Shown piece after piece: positions 1 through 7,683 of a stretch of DNA of 33,832 bases (position 1 is its first letter; every line of letters starts with the position of its first letter). The notes beneath the pieces were generated by a model. It was not told the DNA's origin and ran no database searches. It was given only the letters and a program-made list of their open reading frames with translations. The stretch spans positions 1 to 33,832 of the forward strand of contig JAJDZQ010000012.1 in assembly GCA_022824565.1 (NCBI GenBank). Reading direction: 5' to 3'. The translations under genes were made by a program, and so were the position numbers. Origin of the DNA: Anaerolineae bacterium (GTDB lineage: Bacteria > Chloroflexota > Anaerolineae > Aggregatilineales > Phototrophicaceae).

Positions 1-1100
1 GCGCCTGCTGCCAATGCCGATTGGTACGCGGCCAGCTGCCGGTCGGAGCTGGTGCCTTTTTCCAGGATTTCGTGCACATATTCGACTTCGGCGCGTGAAC
101 CCAGATCGTCTACAACATCATCAATCAGCTCCAGCAGCTCGTGCGCCAAAGCGCGCATGGGCACAGCTTCTCGCTTGCCATAGTCGACCAAGCTGCCCTC
201 CAAACCCCAACGCACGGCGCGCCATTTATTCTCGGCGATCAGCTCGTTGGGATAGATGCGCCAGCTGAGATTCTGGTTGCGCAGTTGGATCAATTTGGCG
301 ACCAGGGCTTGCACCAGCGCGACGATGGTAACCGCTTCGTCGACTGTCGTGCATATATCGCAGACGCGCACCTCCAGGGTGCCAAAGTCTTCGTGCGGGC
401 GGCTGTCCCACCAGATTTTCGTGTAGTCCGCTTTGCCATCTTTGCGCCCCTTGCCCAATGTGCCCACCTGTCCAAATGTCTCGATGAGGCGGCTGTATTC
501 GCTGAACGAGGCGAAGATGGGCGGGATGCCTGTGCGCGGCAGGTCTTCAAAGATGATGCTGCGGTAACTCTTTAGACCTGTCGGATGCCCGTGCCAGAAG
601 GGTGAACTGGTCGTCAGAGCCAGCAGATGCGGCAAAAAGTAGCGCAATTGATTTTGGATATCGACCAGCAAGTCGAGCTGGGGCGGCGTCGTGCCAAATC
701 CGACATGCACATGCATGCCAAAGATCAGCATCTGCCGCGCCACCTCTTGCATGTAATCCTTGAGGTCGTCGTAACGTTCGCCCTGGTTCGCCAGTTGCTC
801 TTCCCATTTCGAAAAAGGATGTGTGCTGGCGGCGACAATGGCATAACCGTGCCGGGTAGCGACCTTGTCCACAGCGCTGCGCAAGCGGATCAACTCCCCG
901 CGCACTTCTTGCACATTTTGACAGATGGCGCTGCCGATCTCGATCTGCGATTGCATGAACTCTGGCTTGACCTGCTCGCCGATCTGGCGCAAGCCTTCAT
1001 CGTGCAGCAATTGCTGGACAGCCGCCGCCAGGTCGCCCGTTTTGGGGTCGATCAGTTGATATTCCTCTTCGATACCCAGGGTCATTGGCGCTGAATGCAT
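1..1100 (-). CDS. Carboxylate-amine ligase, glutamate-cysteine ligase type 2 (YbdK) family, 3' end cut off
   Basis: Reading the minus strand from an ATG at 1100 gives about 366 residues open to the window edge, so only the last few residues of a usual ~370-residue family member are missing. It opens with MTLGIEEEYQ after five residues, the acidic nucleotide/metal-binding start of the GCS2 fold. It continues with HVHVG at residues 130-134, SPFWHG near 166, RSIIFEDLPRTG near 180-190, IWWDSRP near 229 and EVRVCD at 243-248, all hallmarks of YbdK-type ligases. Family members join glutamate to an amine with ATP, with weak gamma-glutamyl-cysteine synthesis in E. coli YbdK; the real substrate here is unknown. 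A GAGGTGAGG stretch just before the ATG is a plausible ribosome binding site. The internal ATG at 1085 is an alternative start. The gene lies 132 bases downstream of the sulfatase on the same strand. Confidence 0.88.
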   Translation of the reverse strand, partial: MHSAPMTLGIEEEYQLIDPKTGDLAAAVQQLLHDEGLRQIGEQVKPEFMQSQIEIGSAICQNVQEVRGELIRLRSAVDKVATRHGYAIVAASTHPFSKWEEQLANQGERYDDLKDYMQEVARQMLIFGMHVHVGFGTTPPQLDLLVDIQNQLRYFLPHLLALTTSSPFWHGHPTGLKSYRSIIFEDLPRTGIPPIFASFSEYSRLIETFGQVGTLGKGRKDGKADYTKIWWDSRPHEDFGTLEVRVCDICTTVDEAVTIVALVQALVAKLIQLRNQNLSWRIYPNELIAENKWRAVRWGLEGSLVDYGKREAVPMRALAHELLELIDDVVDDLGSRAEVEYVHEILEKGTSSDRQLAAYQSALAAG

Positions 1101-1140
1101 GACCTCACCTCACGCAACACCTATTGTTCACAGGCAGACG

Positions 1141-1159
1141 ATTCTAACACAAGCTTGTG
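1141..1159 (-). promoter_or_regulatory. Possible extended -10 promoter with 12-bp palindrome upstream of the ligase
   Basis: On the minus strand a TGTTAGAAT extended -10 (hexamer at 1141-1146) lies about 40 bases before the ligase ATG. Directly upstream of it is a perfect palindrome, CACAAGCTTGTG, at 1148-1159, which would cover the spacer and could be a repressor site. No good -35 box is visible. The 132-base gap to the sulfatase suggests the ligase has its own promoter. This is inference from sequence pattern only. Confidence 0.35.
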
Positions 1160-1232
1160 CAGAACCATAAATCTTAACGATGCCCTAAAGATGAAATGCG
1201 CAATCTGCATAAAACGACCGACAATCGCCAAA

Positions 1233-2795
1233 TCAGCGCGGCAGGGGCCAGTCTCGCACTTCGCAACGTTGCGCCCAAGCCTCGTACAAGCGGCTCATCG
1301 CGCTTATCCGTTGCGCCTCGCCAGCGCACAGGTTATTCAGCTCGGTCCGGTCTTCGGTCATATTGTAAAGCTCCCAAGCGCCCGGATGCTTGCTGACCAA
1401 CTTCCACTCCCCGATGCGGATGGCGCGGTTGCCCTCGTGTTCCCAATAGAGCGGTTTTTCGCGCTGCCAATGCGGGTCGTCCAGCGCCGGCAAGAAGCTT
1501 TGGCCTTCGACAGGCTGGATGCCAGCGCCATTGTATTCGCGCGGATAGGCGGCGTCAGCCAGCTCGGCAACTGTCGGCAGCACATCAATGAACTGGATCG
1601 GGCTGTGAATGACACAGGGCGTTTGGATCATGGCGGGAAAATGCACGACGCATGGCGAAGATATGCCGCCTTCATGCACCCAGTGCTTGTACAGACGGAA
1701 GGGTGAATTGGAGGCATTCGCCCAGGGCAGGTCGTAGCTCATATAGGTATCGGCAGGTCCCGGTCGCAGGTCGCGGCGGTTGCCAATGCGCACGGGGCGT
1801 CCATCGGGCAGATTGGGCACATAGGAGTTGATCCAGCCGTCTTCCGCCAGGTATTCTGCGCAACCGCCATTGTCGGACAAAAAGATGATCATGGTGTTTT
1901 CGGTGATGCCCAGATCGTCGAGCCGCGTCAAAATCTTGCCGATGCCTTGGTCCATGCGGTCGATCATGGCTGCATAGGTCGCCATGCGCAGGTCTTCCCA
2001 ATCGCTGTTTTTCTCGTCTGCCCAGGCCGGCGCTTCGTCAGCGCGCGGCGAGATGCTCCAGACCGGATCGAGCAGCCCCAGGCTGTTGAGTTCTTCATGA
2101 CGATTTTGCCGCAACGTGTCCCAGCCTGCGCGGTACTTGCCTGCGTATTTGGCGATATCGTCCGGCCGGGCATGCAGGGGCCAATGCGGCGCGGTATAGG
2201 CGACATGCAAAAAGAAGGGCAGCTCGTCGGCGTGGGCTTCGTCAATCATGTCCACGGCTTGGTCGCTGATGGCATCGGTGTAATAGAAGCTGTCCGGCAG
2301 GTCGTCCAGGAACTCACCATCCTGCATCAGAGCGTGCGGCTGAAAGAAGCTGCCAGCGCCAGCCAAAGTGCCAAAGAAGCGATCGAAACCGCGTTGCGTC
2401 GGCGTGGGATAACCTGGCTCGCCCGGCTTCCAGTCCTGCGCAGCGCGCGCAGCATATTCTCCGCCCGTGTGCCACTTGCCGCTCATCAGGGTGCGATAGC
2501 CCGCGCCCTTTAGCACCTCGGCGATCGTGACCGCATCATCACGCAGATAGCCTTGATAGGCGCGTGTGCCACGATTCTGCACCATGTGGCCCACGCCAGC
2601 CTGCTGTGGATGCAAGCCGGTCAACAGCGCCGCGCGGGATGGACAGCAACGGGCGAAGCTGTACATCTGCGAGAAGCGCGCCCCGCCGCTCGCCAGGCGA
2701 TCCAGGTTGGGCGTGGCGATCTCTGAGCCAAAGCAGCCGATATCGGAGAAACCCATATCGTCAGCCAGGATAAGAACAAAGTTTGGTCGGGGCAT
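1233..2795 (-). CDS. Sulfatase (arylsulfatase A-like, formylglycine-dependent)
   Basis: A 520-residue type I sulfatase that hydrolyses sulfate esters. The N-terminus PRPNFVLILADDMG carries metal ligands D12/D13. The signature C-C-P-S-R at residues 50-54 has the cysteine (C50) that is converted to formylglycine. K107 and H109 of SGKWHTG, H204 of APHWPL and the D308-N309 pair of FLSDNGG complete the expected active site. No signal peptide is visible, so the enzyme may be cytoplasmic, or exported by a route not seen here. An AAAGG ribosome binding site precedes the ATG, and a good sigma-70-type promoter lies upstream. No formylglycine-generating enzyme or anaerobic maturase is encoded in the window, so maturation must rely on a gene elsewhere. 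The substrate (sulfated glycan, steroid or other ester) cannot be told from sequence. Confidence 0.93.
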   Translation of the reverse strand: MPRPNFVLILADDMGFSDIGCFGSEIATPNLDRLASGGARFSQMYSFARCCPSRAALLTGLHPQQAGVGHMVQNRGTRAYQGYLRDDAVTIAEVLKGAGYRTLMSGKWHTGGEYAARAAQDWKPGEPGYPTPTQRGFDRFFGTLAGAGSFFQPHALMQDGEFLDDLPDSFYYTDAISDQAVDMIDEAHADELPFFLHVAYTAPHWPLHARPDDIAKYAGKYRAGWDTLRQNRHEELNSLGLLDPVWSISPRADEAPAWADEKNSDWEDLRMATYAAMIDRMDQGIGKILTRLDDLGITENTMIIFLSDNGGCAEYLAEDGWINSYVPNLPDGRPVRIGNRRDLRPGPADTYMSYDLPWANASNSPFRLYKHWVHEGGISSPCVVHFPAMIQTPCVIHSPIQFIDVLPTVAELADAAYPREYNGAGIQPVEGQSFLPALDDPHWQREKPLYWEHEGNRAIRIGEWKLVSKHPGAWELYNMTEDRTELNNLCAGEAQRISAMSRLYEAWAQRCEVRDWPLPR

Positions 2796-2827
2796 ACGCG
2801 CCTTTGTCGAGCTTGTGCAATGCGCGC

Positions 2828-2856
2828 ATTGTAACGAGGCGGCGGGTCGGATTCAA
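2828..2856 (-). promoter_or_regulatory. Promoter of the sulfatase gene
   Basis: On the minus strand TTGAAT (2856-2851) and TACAAT (2833-2828) are separated by exactly 17 bases and lie 32 bases before the sulfatase ATG. Both boxes match the housekeeping consensus at 4 to 5 of 6 positions. This is the clearest -35/-10 pair for this gene. Confidence 0.6.
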
Positions 2857-3010
2857 ATAACGACCCGTGAGCCACAGAACAAGAGCAAAGTGTGTCGTGC
2901 AGGAGCTAGCGCAGAGGGTGATGCAAGCGGCGAACCATCAAGGATGCCCGTCCCTTCCCCGCAGGTTGCGCTTCTCCTCGACCTGTTGGGCTGAGGAAAG
3001 GACATGTTTC

Positions 3011-3170
3011 ATTCTACCCCATCCCCAGCCCTTCCCCAAAGAGACAGCGTAGGGGCGAGGCGGCGACTCGCCCATGTAACCCCTCCCCCAGCCCCTCCCC
3101 GACGAGTCAGGGAGGGGAGTCAAGGTATGTGCCTCCCCCTGACCGGTCGGGGCGACTGAGGGGGGGTAAA
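3011..3170 (+). repeat. Cluster of dispersed GC-rich repeat elements in the sulfatase-isomerase gap
   Basis: The gap between the divergent sulfatase and isomerase genes is filled with repeat motifs seen again elsewhere in the window. A small hairpin pairs GGGCGAG (3053-3059) with CTCGCCC (3067-3073). A second palindrome pairs CCCCTCCC (3092-3099) with GGGAGGGG (3110-3117) around CGACGAGTCA. The GACGAGTCAGGG core recurs at 9162-9174 and, inverted, near 7350. No reading frame here looks like a gene. These resemble short non-autonomous dispersed elements. Confidence 0.6.
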
Positions 3171-3222
3171 AGTTCGACCTCTGTGGTTAAATATCCTCAA
3201 AACAGTTCAGGATAGGTCCACC

Positions 3223-4068
3223 ATGATCATCAGCGCATTTGGCGATGAAACCGCCAGCGACTTTGCAGAGCAGTTGCGCATCTTGACCGATTTGCATATC
3301 CGCCACATTGATGTGCGGGCGGCCTGGGCTGTCAATTGCAGCCTGTTCACCGACCAGCACATCGCGCGCATCGGGTCGCTTTGCCAGGCGCATGCTGTGC
3401 AAGTGGCCTGCATGGGCAGCCCAATCGGCAAGTCGCCAATTGACGCCGACATCGCCATTGAAAGCGAGCGGCTCAAGGCGGTCGGCGCAACCGCCCGGGC
3501 CTTGGGCACGCGCAATATCCGCATCTTCAGCTTCTATCCCACTGGCGCGCACGATTCTGCCGCGCTGCAGCAGTCAATTGACCGGCTGGGCGCGCTGACC
3601 GAGATCGCCGCCGAGCACGACTTGCAACTGCTGCTGGAGAACGAGAAAGGCGTAGTGGGCGACCTGCCCGAGCGCTGCCTGGTCCTGATGCAAGCGATCG
3701 AATCGCCGCATTTTCGCTTCATTTGGGATCCCGCCAATTTCGTGCAGTGCGGCGCGGCGCGGCATGTCGACCAGTGGTGGGATGTTCTGCACTCCTACAT
3801 TGGCTACATTCACATCAAAGATGCCAAACTGCCCAAGAGCGTGGATGGCGAAGAACGGTCGCAGGTGACTGTGGCTGGCGCTGGCGATGGACAAGTGGCG
3901 CAGTTGCTGGCGCGTCTGCGCGATTGGGGCTATGCCGATGTGCTGTCTTTGGAGCCGCACCTGCTGGAAGCAAAACATTCCAGTGGCTTCAGCGGCGCCG
4001 AGGGCATGGCTATGGCAGTGGCCGCCCTGCGCGAATTGATGCGCGAGGCTGGCATCGCCGAGGGCTAG
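3223..4068 (+). CDS. Sugar phosphate isomerase/epimerase-like TIM-barrel protein
   Basis: A 281-residue protein of the xylose isomerase-like TIM-barrel (AP endonuclease family 2) superfamily. It has the usual order of strand motifs: ISAFGDE at the N-terminus, HIDVRAAW near 28-35, GSPIGK at 65-70, FSFYP near 105, LLLENEKG near 145, WDPANFVQCG near 170, YIHIKDA near 200 and LSLEPHL near 245. The E, D, H and E residues in these motifs are the expected divalent metal ligands. The length is typical. Relatives isomerise or epimerise sugars or inositol derivatives, or act on hydroxypyruvate, so the substrate is open. The ATG is preceded by AGGATAGGT. There is no clear partner: a repeat element lies before it and another after it. 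Confidence 0.8.
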   Translation: MIISAFGDETASDFAEQLRILTDLHIRHIDVRAAWAVNCSLFTDQHIARIGSLCQAHAVQVACMGSPIGKSPIDADIAIESERLKAVGATARALGTRNIRIFSFYPTGAHDSAALQQSIDRLGALTEIAAEHDLQLLLENEKGVVGDLPERCLVLMQAIESPHFRFIWDPANFVQCGAARHVDQWWDVLHSYIGYIHIKDAKLPKSVDGEERSQVTVAGAGDGQVAQLLARLRDWGYADVLSLEPHLLEAKHSSGFSGAEGMAMAVAALRELMREAGIAEG

Positions 4069-4116
4069 GCGCGGCGATCACCATACACAGATCTAAGACC
4101 AATACGGTTATGAAAG

Positions 4117-4220
4117 AACTGATCCACCGAGCACACCGAGCTGAATGAGTACACCGAATGATTAAAACCTCTGTGCCCTCTGTGTTCTCTGTGTTCTCTG
4201 TGTTCTCTGGGTCAAAAAAT
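4117..4220 (+). repeat. Dispersed repeat with 9-base CTCTGTG units, copy 1
   Basis: The right half (4168-4212) is five tandem 9-base units of the form NYCTCTGTG. The left half contains CACCGAG units (CCACCGAGCACACCGAG near 4125-4140) that are the approximate reverse complement of the right half, so the element can fold into an imperfect hairpin. A homologous element lies at 7443-7549. The end of the element (TCAAAAAATG) supplies a false upstream ATG at 4219 to the next gene. Confidence 0.75.
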
Positions 4221-4266
4221 GCGCAATACTGGGCAGGCTTTAGCGAGAACATACGAGGAGACCGCC

Positions 4267-4743
4267 ATGCACCCTGAAATCGCGCGCTTCTGGGAGTTAA
4301 ACCGCATGTACACTGGGCTGCGCGACAAGCTCTTCGACCATATCACCGATGCCGATCTGGCTTTCACGCCGGGTGGCAACAACCCCACGCTGGGCTGGCT
4401 CTGCCGAGAATTGGGCGAAGTGCAGCAAGCCTATGCGCAGTCCTTCCACAATTTCAAAGTCGATTTCAGTTGGCGCAGCGACGATGATCGCTACTTGCGC
4501 AGCACAGCCGCCCTGCGGGAATGGTACGCCCAACTGGATGCCGAGCTGGAAGCGGCGCTGTGTTCGATCACAGAGCTTGACATGCGCGACAAACAGATGG
4601 ACCGCGACGGCTATGAGGTCGAATTGCCCATCAGCCTCGACATATTTCGCGAGGCGCTGCTGATTTTCTATGGCAAGGTAAGCGTCTATATGAAGGCGAT
4701 GGGCGTGCAGCAGCAAGGCATGTGGAAAGACTGGATCGGCTGA
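4267..4743 (+). CDS. DinB-like four-helix-bundle protein
   Basis: A 158-residue, mostly helical protein matching the DinB/YfiT-like fold by overall pattern: an opening helix WELNRMYTGLRDKL, the DADLAFTPGGNNPTLGWL segment and a C-terminal amphipathic helix FREALLIFYGKVSVYMKAMG. DinB relatives are often metal- and thiol-dependent transferases, but the usual metal-binding histidines are not seen here (LCRELGEVQQ instead of a His-containing helix), so it may be non-catalytic or use another chemistry. The start at 4267 is chosen because ACGAGGAG lies at the right distance. The in-frame ATG at 4219 comes from the repeat just upstream. A second, more typical DinB relative is at 12754-13293. Confidence 0.6.
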   Translation: MHPEIARFWELNRMYTGLRDKLFDHITDADLAFTPGGNNPTLGWLCRELGEVQQAYAQSFHNFKVDFSWRSDDDRYLRSTAALREWYAQLDAELEAALCSITELDMRDKQMDRDGYEVELPISLDIFREALLIFYGKVSVYMKAMGVQQQGMWKDWIG

Positions 4744-4821
4744 GCGCGCTTTTGCCCTGCAAATCGCCCGCCCCCTGCATTATGATTGCGGCAACTTGCC
4801 CAGCGGGACGGGAATGAGCCC

Positions 4822-5727
4822 ATGCACAACTCCGTTGACGACTTGCAGCAGGCACTCAGCCAGCACGATTACATCGCCGAGCGCGGCTTGTCGGTGGCTA
4901 TTTATCTGGCGCTGAAGACGGGCAAACCACTCTTTTTGGAAGGCGATGCCGGCGTCGGCAAAACAGAAATCGCCAAAGTGCTGGCTGCCATGCTGGACGC
5001 GCAGTTGATCCGCTTGCAGTGTTATGAGGGCCTCGACATCAACACCGCCGTCTACGAGTGGAATTATGCCGGGCAGATCTTGCACCTGCGGCTGATTGAG
5101 CGCGAGGGATTGTCGCGCCAAGACATGGAAAGCGAGCTGTTTTCGCCGCGCTTCTTGCTCAAGCGGCCCCTGCTGCAAGCCATTGAACAAAGCCACAACG
5201 GCGCTGCGCCTGTCTTGCTCATTGACGAGCTCGACCGCAGCGACGAAGAATTCGAAGCCTTCTTGCTGGAGCTGCTTTCCGACTTTCAAATCACCATCCC
5301 CGAGCTGGGCACACTGAAGGCTGCGCAGCCGCCCGTGGTTATCGTCACCTCCAACCGCACGCGCGAGATTCACGATGCCCTAAAGCGGCGCTGCCTGTAC
5401 TTCTGGATCGACTATCCGCAATTTCAAAAAGAGCTGGAGATCGTAGAGCGAAAAGCCCCCGATGTGGCGCCAATGCTGGCTCGGCAGATCACCGCCTTCA
5501 TCCAGGATATGCGTTCGCTGGAGCTCTTCAAACGCCCGGGCATCGCCGAGACCTTGGATTGGACAGCCGCTTTGATCGCGCTTGACCAAAGCGAGCTGTC
5601 GCTGGAAGCCGTGCAAGATACCTTGGGCGTCATATTGAAATACCAGGACGATGTCGAAATGCTGGATGCCACCACCATCCAGAATATGATCGAACGGGCG
5701 CGCGTCGAAGCGCAACGGGCCAGTTGA
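4822..5727 (+). CDS. MoxR-family AAA+ ATPase (CoxD-like)
   Basis: A 301-residue AAA+ ATPase. Walker A is GDAGVGKT at residues 41-48, Walker B is LLIDELD at 132-138, and sensor 1/arginine-finger-like residues fall in TSNRTREIHDALKRRC near 175-190. The RLQCYEGLDINTAVYEWNY segment near 64-82 is characteristic of the CoxD branch. MoxR ATPases act with VWA-domain partners as chaperones that insert cofactors or assemble large complexes; CoxD works on the CO dehydrogenase Mo/Cu site. The VWA partner follows at 5974. The ATG at 4822 is preferred over an in-frame TTG at 4786; a TATGAT -10-like box at 4781-4786 would make the TTG untranslatable. No molybdenum hydroxylase subunits are in the window, so the client complex is unknown. 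Confidence 0.88.
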   Translation: MHNSVDDLQQALSQHDYIAERGLSVAIYLALKTGKPLFLEGDAGVGKTEIAKVLAAMLDAQLIRLQCYEGLDINTAVYEWNYAGQILHLRLIEREGLSRQDMESELFSPRFLLKRPLLQAIEQSHNGAAPVLLIDELDRSDEEFEAFLLELLSDFQITIPELGTLKAAQPPVVIVTSNRTREIHDALKRRCLYFWIDYPQFQKELEIVERKAPDVAPMLARQITAFIQDMRSLELFKRPGIAETLDWTAALIALDQSELSLEAVQDTLGVILKYQDDVEMLDATTIQNMIERARVEAQRAS

Positions 5728-5749
5728 GCTGCCGCCCAGTGAACCCCCT

Positions 5750-5945
5750 TCGGTTTCCCCGACAGGCAGGGCAGGTTTGCAGGGGCGCGCATGTGAGGGT
5801 CTACCCCACTCCCGAAGCATCAGGGAGAGAGAGCGCCTTTAGAGAAGACGAATTCTGATGCTCGATTGCTTACAGATGAGCAATAATCACACAAGTTATT
5901 CGACGAGTCACCTTTCTCCATTGACATGGGGAGGGGATAGCAAAA
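5750..5945 (+). repeat. About 200-base dispersed repeat, copy A, between the MoxR and CoxE-like genes
   Basis: This stretch aligns clearly with 31333-31545. Shared blocks include GCGCATGTGAGGGTCTACC, CGAAGCATCAGGGAG, the run AGAGAA, CTGATGCTC and TCGACGAGTC. Inside it AGCATCAG (5816-5823) and CTGATGCT (5855-5862) form an inverted repeat with a 31-base loop; the same inverted repeat is kept in the other copy. No reading frame is shared, so it looks like a non-coding mobile or structured element. It separates two genes that normally sit next to each other. Confidence 0.75.
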
Positions 5946-5973
5946 ACTGACCTGTCCTCAGGGCAATAGGCGC

Positions 5974-7227
5974 ATGTCACAAAATCCCTCAGCAAATGGT
6001 CCCATCCAGAGTCTCTTCCTTGGTCCAGCCGAAGCGCCTGTCGATTATCGCGGCGGCAAGCTGGTGCACAACCTGATTCTGTTTGGACGGGTGTGCCGGG
6101 CGCTGGGCATGGGAGTCACGCCCAACCGCATGATGGAAGTGGCGCGGGCTTTGGCGCACATCCAGCTGGGGCGCAAGCAAGACTTTTATTTTGCCCTGCG
6201 CGCCCACCTGGTCACCCGCCGCAGAGACATCGCCTATTTTGACGAAGCGTTCGATTTGTTCTGGCGTCGTCCCGCCGATGGCTTCACCACGCTCAATCTG
6301 CAATCGCTTGGCGAAGAACGTCGCAAGCGCCAGACGCAATTCCTGCCGCCGCTGGATGCCACGCCCAGCGAAAATGGCGCCGATGCCGACTCGATCGACT
6401 CCAGCATGATCGCCCTGGTGCCGACCTATAGCCAGCAAGAGCGCCTGCGCAATAAAGACTTCGCCGATATGAGCGCCGACGAGCTGGAGCTGGCGAAGCG
6501 CGCTATCGCCAAAATGCCCGATTCGCTGGGCATGCGCCGCACCCGCCGCTTCGAAAATGGCCAGGGACGACAGATTAATCTGCGCCGCCTGGTGAAAGAT
6601 ATGATCCGCAAGCAAGGCGATGTCGCGCGGTTGCCCACCCACCGGCACAAAGAAAAGCCGCGTCCGGTCGTGCTACTCTGCGATATCAGCGGCAGCATGG
6701 AACGTTACACGCGCGTTTTGTTGCACTTCATGCACACCCTGGCGGGCTCGCTTTATCAGGTCGAGTCATTTGTCTACAGCACCGATATCACACGCATCAC
6801 GCGGCAGATTCGCCAGAAGAATGTCGATGATGCCCTGGCGGATATCGGCGCGACCGTGCTGCAATGGGGCGGCGGCACCATGACCGGCGAATGCATGCAC
6901 CGCTTCAACTGGCGCTGGTCGCGGCGGGTGCTGGGGCGGGGCGCGGTCGTCTTGCTGATCACCGATGGCTGGGACCGTGGCGATATCCCGCTGCTGCACA
7001 AAGAGATGGCGCGGCTGAAGTTGGCTTGCCGCCGTTTGATCTGGCTGAACCCGCTGCTGGATGTGCCCGAATATGAGCCGCTCACTCGCGGGGCGCAGGC
7101 GTTGCTGCCCTATGTGCACGACTTTCTGCCCATCACCAACCTGGCCAACCTGGATGCCATCGTGGCGGCGCTGCAAAATCTGGATGCTCGCCCCAGCGCC
7201 GAGCCGTATCGACGGGCGTATCTGTAA
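5974..7227 (+). CDS. VWA-domain protein, CoxE-like
   Basis: A 417-residue protein with a C-terminal von Willebrand factor A domain. The MIDAS motif is D-I-S-G-S at residues 237-241, followed by a conserved threonine region (QWGGGTMTGECMHRF) and LLITDGWDRGD near 325-337. The N-terminal half (ALGMGVTPNRMMEVARAL, then DEAFDLFWRRP) matches CoxE/VWA_CoxE proteins, which partner a MoxR ATPase. CoxE-type proteins help mature a metal-containing enzyme complex in the cytoplasm. The ATPase partner is 246 bases upstream, with a repeat element in between. The ATG at 5974 has only a weak upstream purine stretch. Confidence 0.88.
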   Translation: MSQNPSANGPIQSLFLGPAEAPVDYRGGKLVHNLILFGRVCRALGMGVTPNRMMEVARALAHIQLGRKQDFYFALRAHLVTRRRDIAYFDEAFDLFWRRPADGFTTLNLQSLGEERRKRQTQFLPPLDATPSENGADADSIDSSMIALVPTYSQQERLRNKDFADMSADELELAKRAIAKMPDSLGMRRTRRFENGQGRQINLRRLVKDMIRKQGDVARLPTHRHKEKPRPVVLLCDISGSMERYTRVLLHFMHTLAGSLYQVESFVYSTDITRITRQIRQKNVDDALADIGATVLQWGGGTMTGECMHRFNWRWSRRVLGRGAVVLLITDGWDRGDIPLLHKEMARLKLACRRLIWLNPLLDVPEYEPLTRGAQALLPYVHDFLPITNLANLDAIVAALQNLDARPSAEPYRRAYL

Positions 7228-7229
7228 TT

Positions 7230-7375
7230 CTGACCCCCCGACAGGTTCACCCCCTCAGTCCCCCCGACAGGTTCACCCCCCTCAGTCCCCCCGAAAGTCG
7301 CGCGTAGGGGCGAGGCGATGACTCGCCCGCTTGACTCCCCTCCTTGACTCGTCGGGGAGGGGCTGGGGGAGGGGT
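7230..7375 (+). repeat. C-rich tandem repeat, GGGCGAG hairpin and CCCCTCC palindrome
   Basis: From about 7232 a 26-27-base unit built from CCCCCCGACAGGTTCACC and CCCTCAGT occurs twice, then starts a third time and breaks off. It is followed by a hairpin pairing GGGCGAG (7308-7314) with CTCGCCC (7322-7328), preceded by GTAG. An inverted copy of the CCCCTCC/GACTCGTCGGGG motif lies at about 7337-7365. The same hairpin motif occurs at 3053-3073. No gene is visible in this part of the gap between the CoxE-like and GH32 genes. Confidence 0.6.
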
Positions 7376-7442
7376 TGTAGTGGTCTCGGAGGGTCTGGCG
7401 CTTACGCTGTGTCCCAGTGAACCCAAGAAAGTAATGATATAA

Positions 7443-7549
7443 AAGCTGAACCACCGAGTACACCGAGTTCAATGAGTAAATCGAGGGATTTATTCCTCTG
7501 TGCTCTCTGTGCTCTCTGTGCCCTCTGTGTTCTCTGTGTCAAAAAAATG
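7443..7549 (+). repeat. Dispersed repeat with 9-base CTCTGTG units, copy 2
   Basis: Homologous to 4117-4220 over its whole length. It has CCACCGAGTACACCGAG on the left, a spacer with AATGAGTA, and five 9-base NYCTCTGTG units at 7495-7539, ending in TCAAAAAAATG. Spacer sequence and unit order differ slightly between copies, so this is an old or diverging family rather than a recent duplication. It can fold on itself through the CAC(C/A)GAG versus CTCTGTG arms. It carries no gene. Confidence 0.75.
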
Positions 7550-7653
7550 TCCAGTCCTTTGCAGATTTCACTTCTGTGCCTCGGAGGCAATCAGCCTTTG
7601 TGCCCTACAGGCTGAGGTCAGCGCGCGACCCCGATTGCCAACCAAATCTCCCC

Positions 7654-7682
7654 TTGCAAGACTGAGGCGCATCTGTTACACT
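7654..7682 (+). promoter_or_regulatory. Promoter of the GH32/sugar transport cluster
   Basis: TTGCAA (7654-7659) and TACACT (7677-7682) are separated by 17 bases, each matching the housekeeping consensus at 4 of 6 positions. The predicted transcription start, about 7689, falls inside the palindromic operator that follows, the classic arrangement for repression by a LacI-family regulator. Confidence 0.6.
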
Positions 7683-7683
7683 G

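Noticed and set aside
4168-4212. Five 9-base CTCTGTG units as a CRISPR array
   Set aside because: The units are contiguous without spacers, far too short for CRISPR repeats, and there are no cas genes.
4010-4252. Minus-strand frame rich in Thr-Glu-Asn repeats (ENTENTENTEG)
   Set aside because: It is only the translation of the CTCTGTG repeat element. It has no start signal and overlaps the end of the isomerase-like gene.
4219-4266. ATG at 4219 as the start of the DinB-like gene
   Set aside because: It belongs to the end of the CTCTGTG repeat element. The ATG at 4267 has a good ribosome binding site and aligns with the family start.
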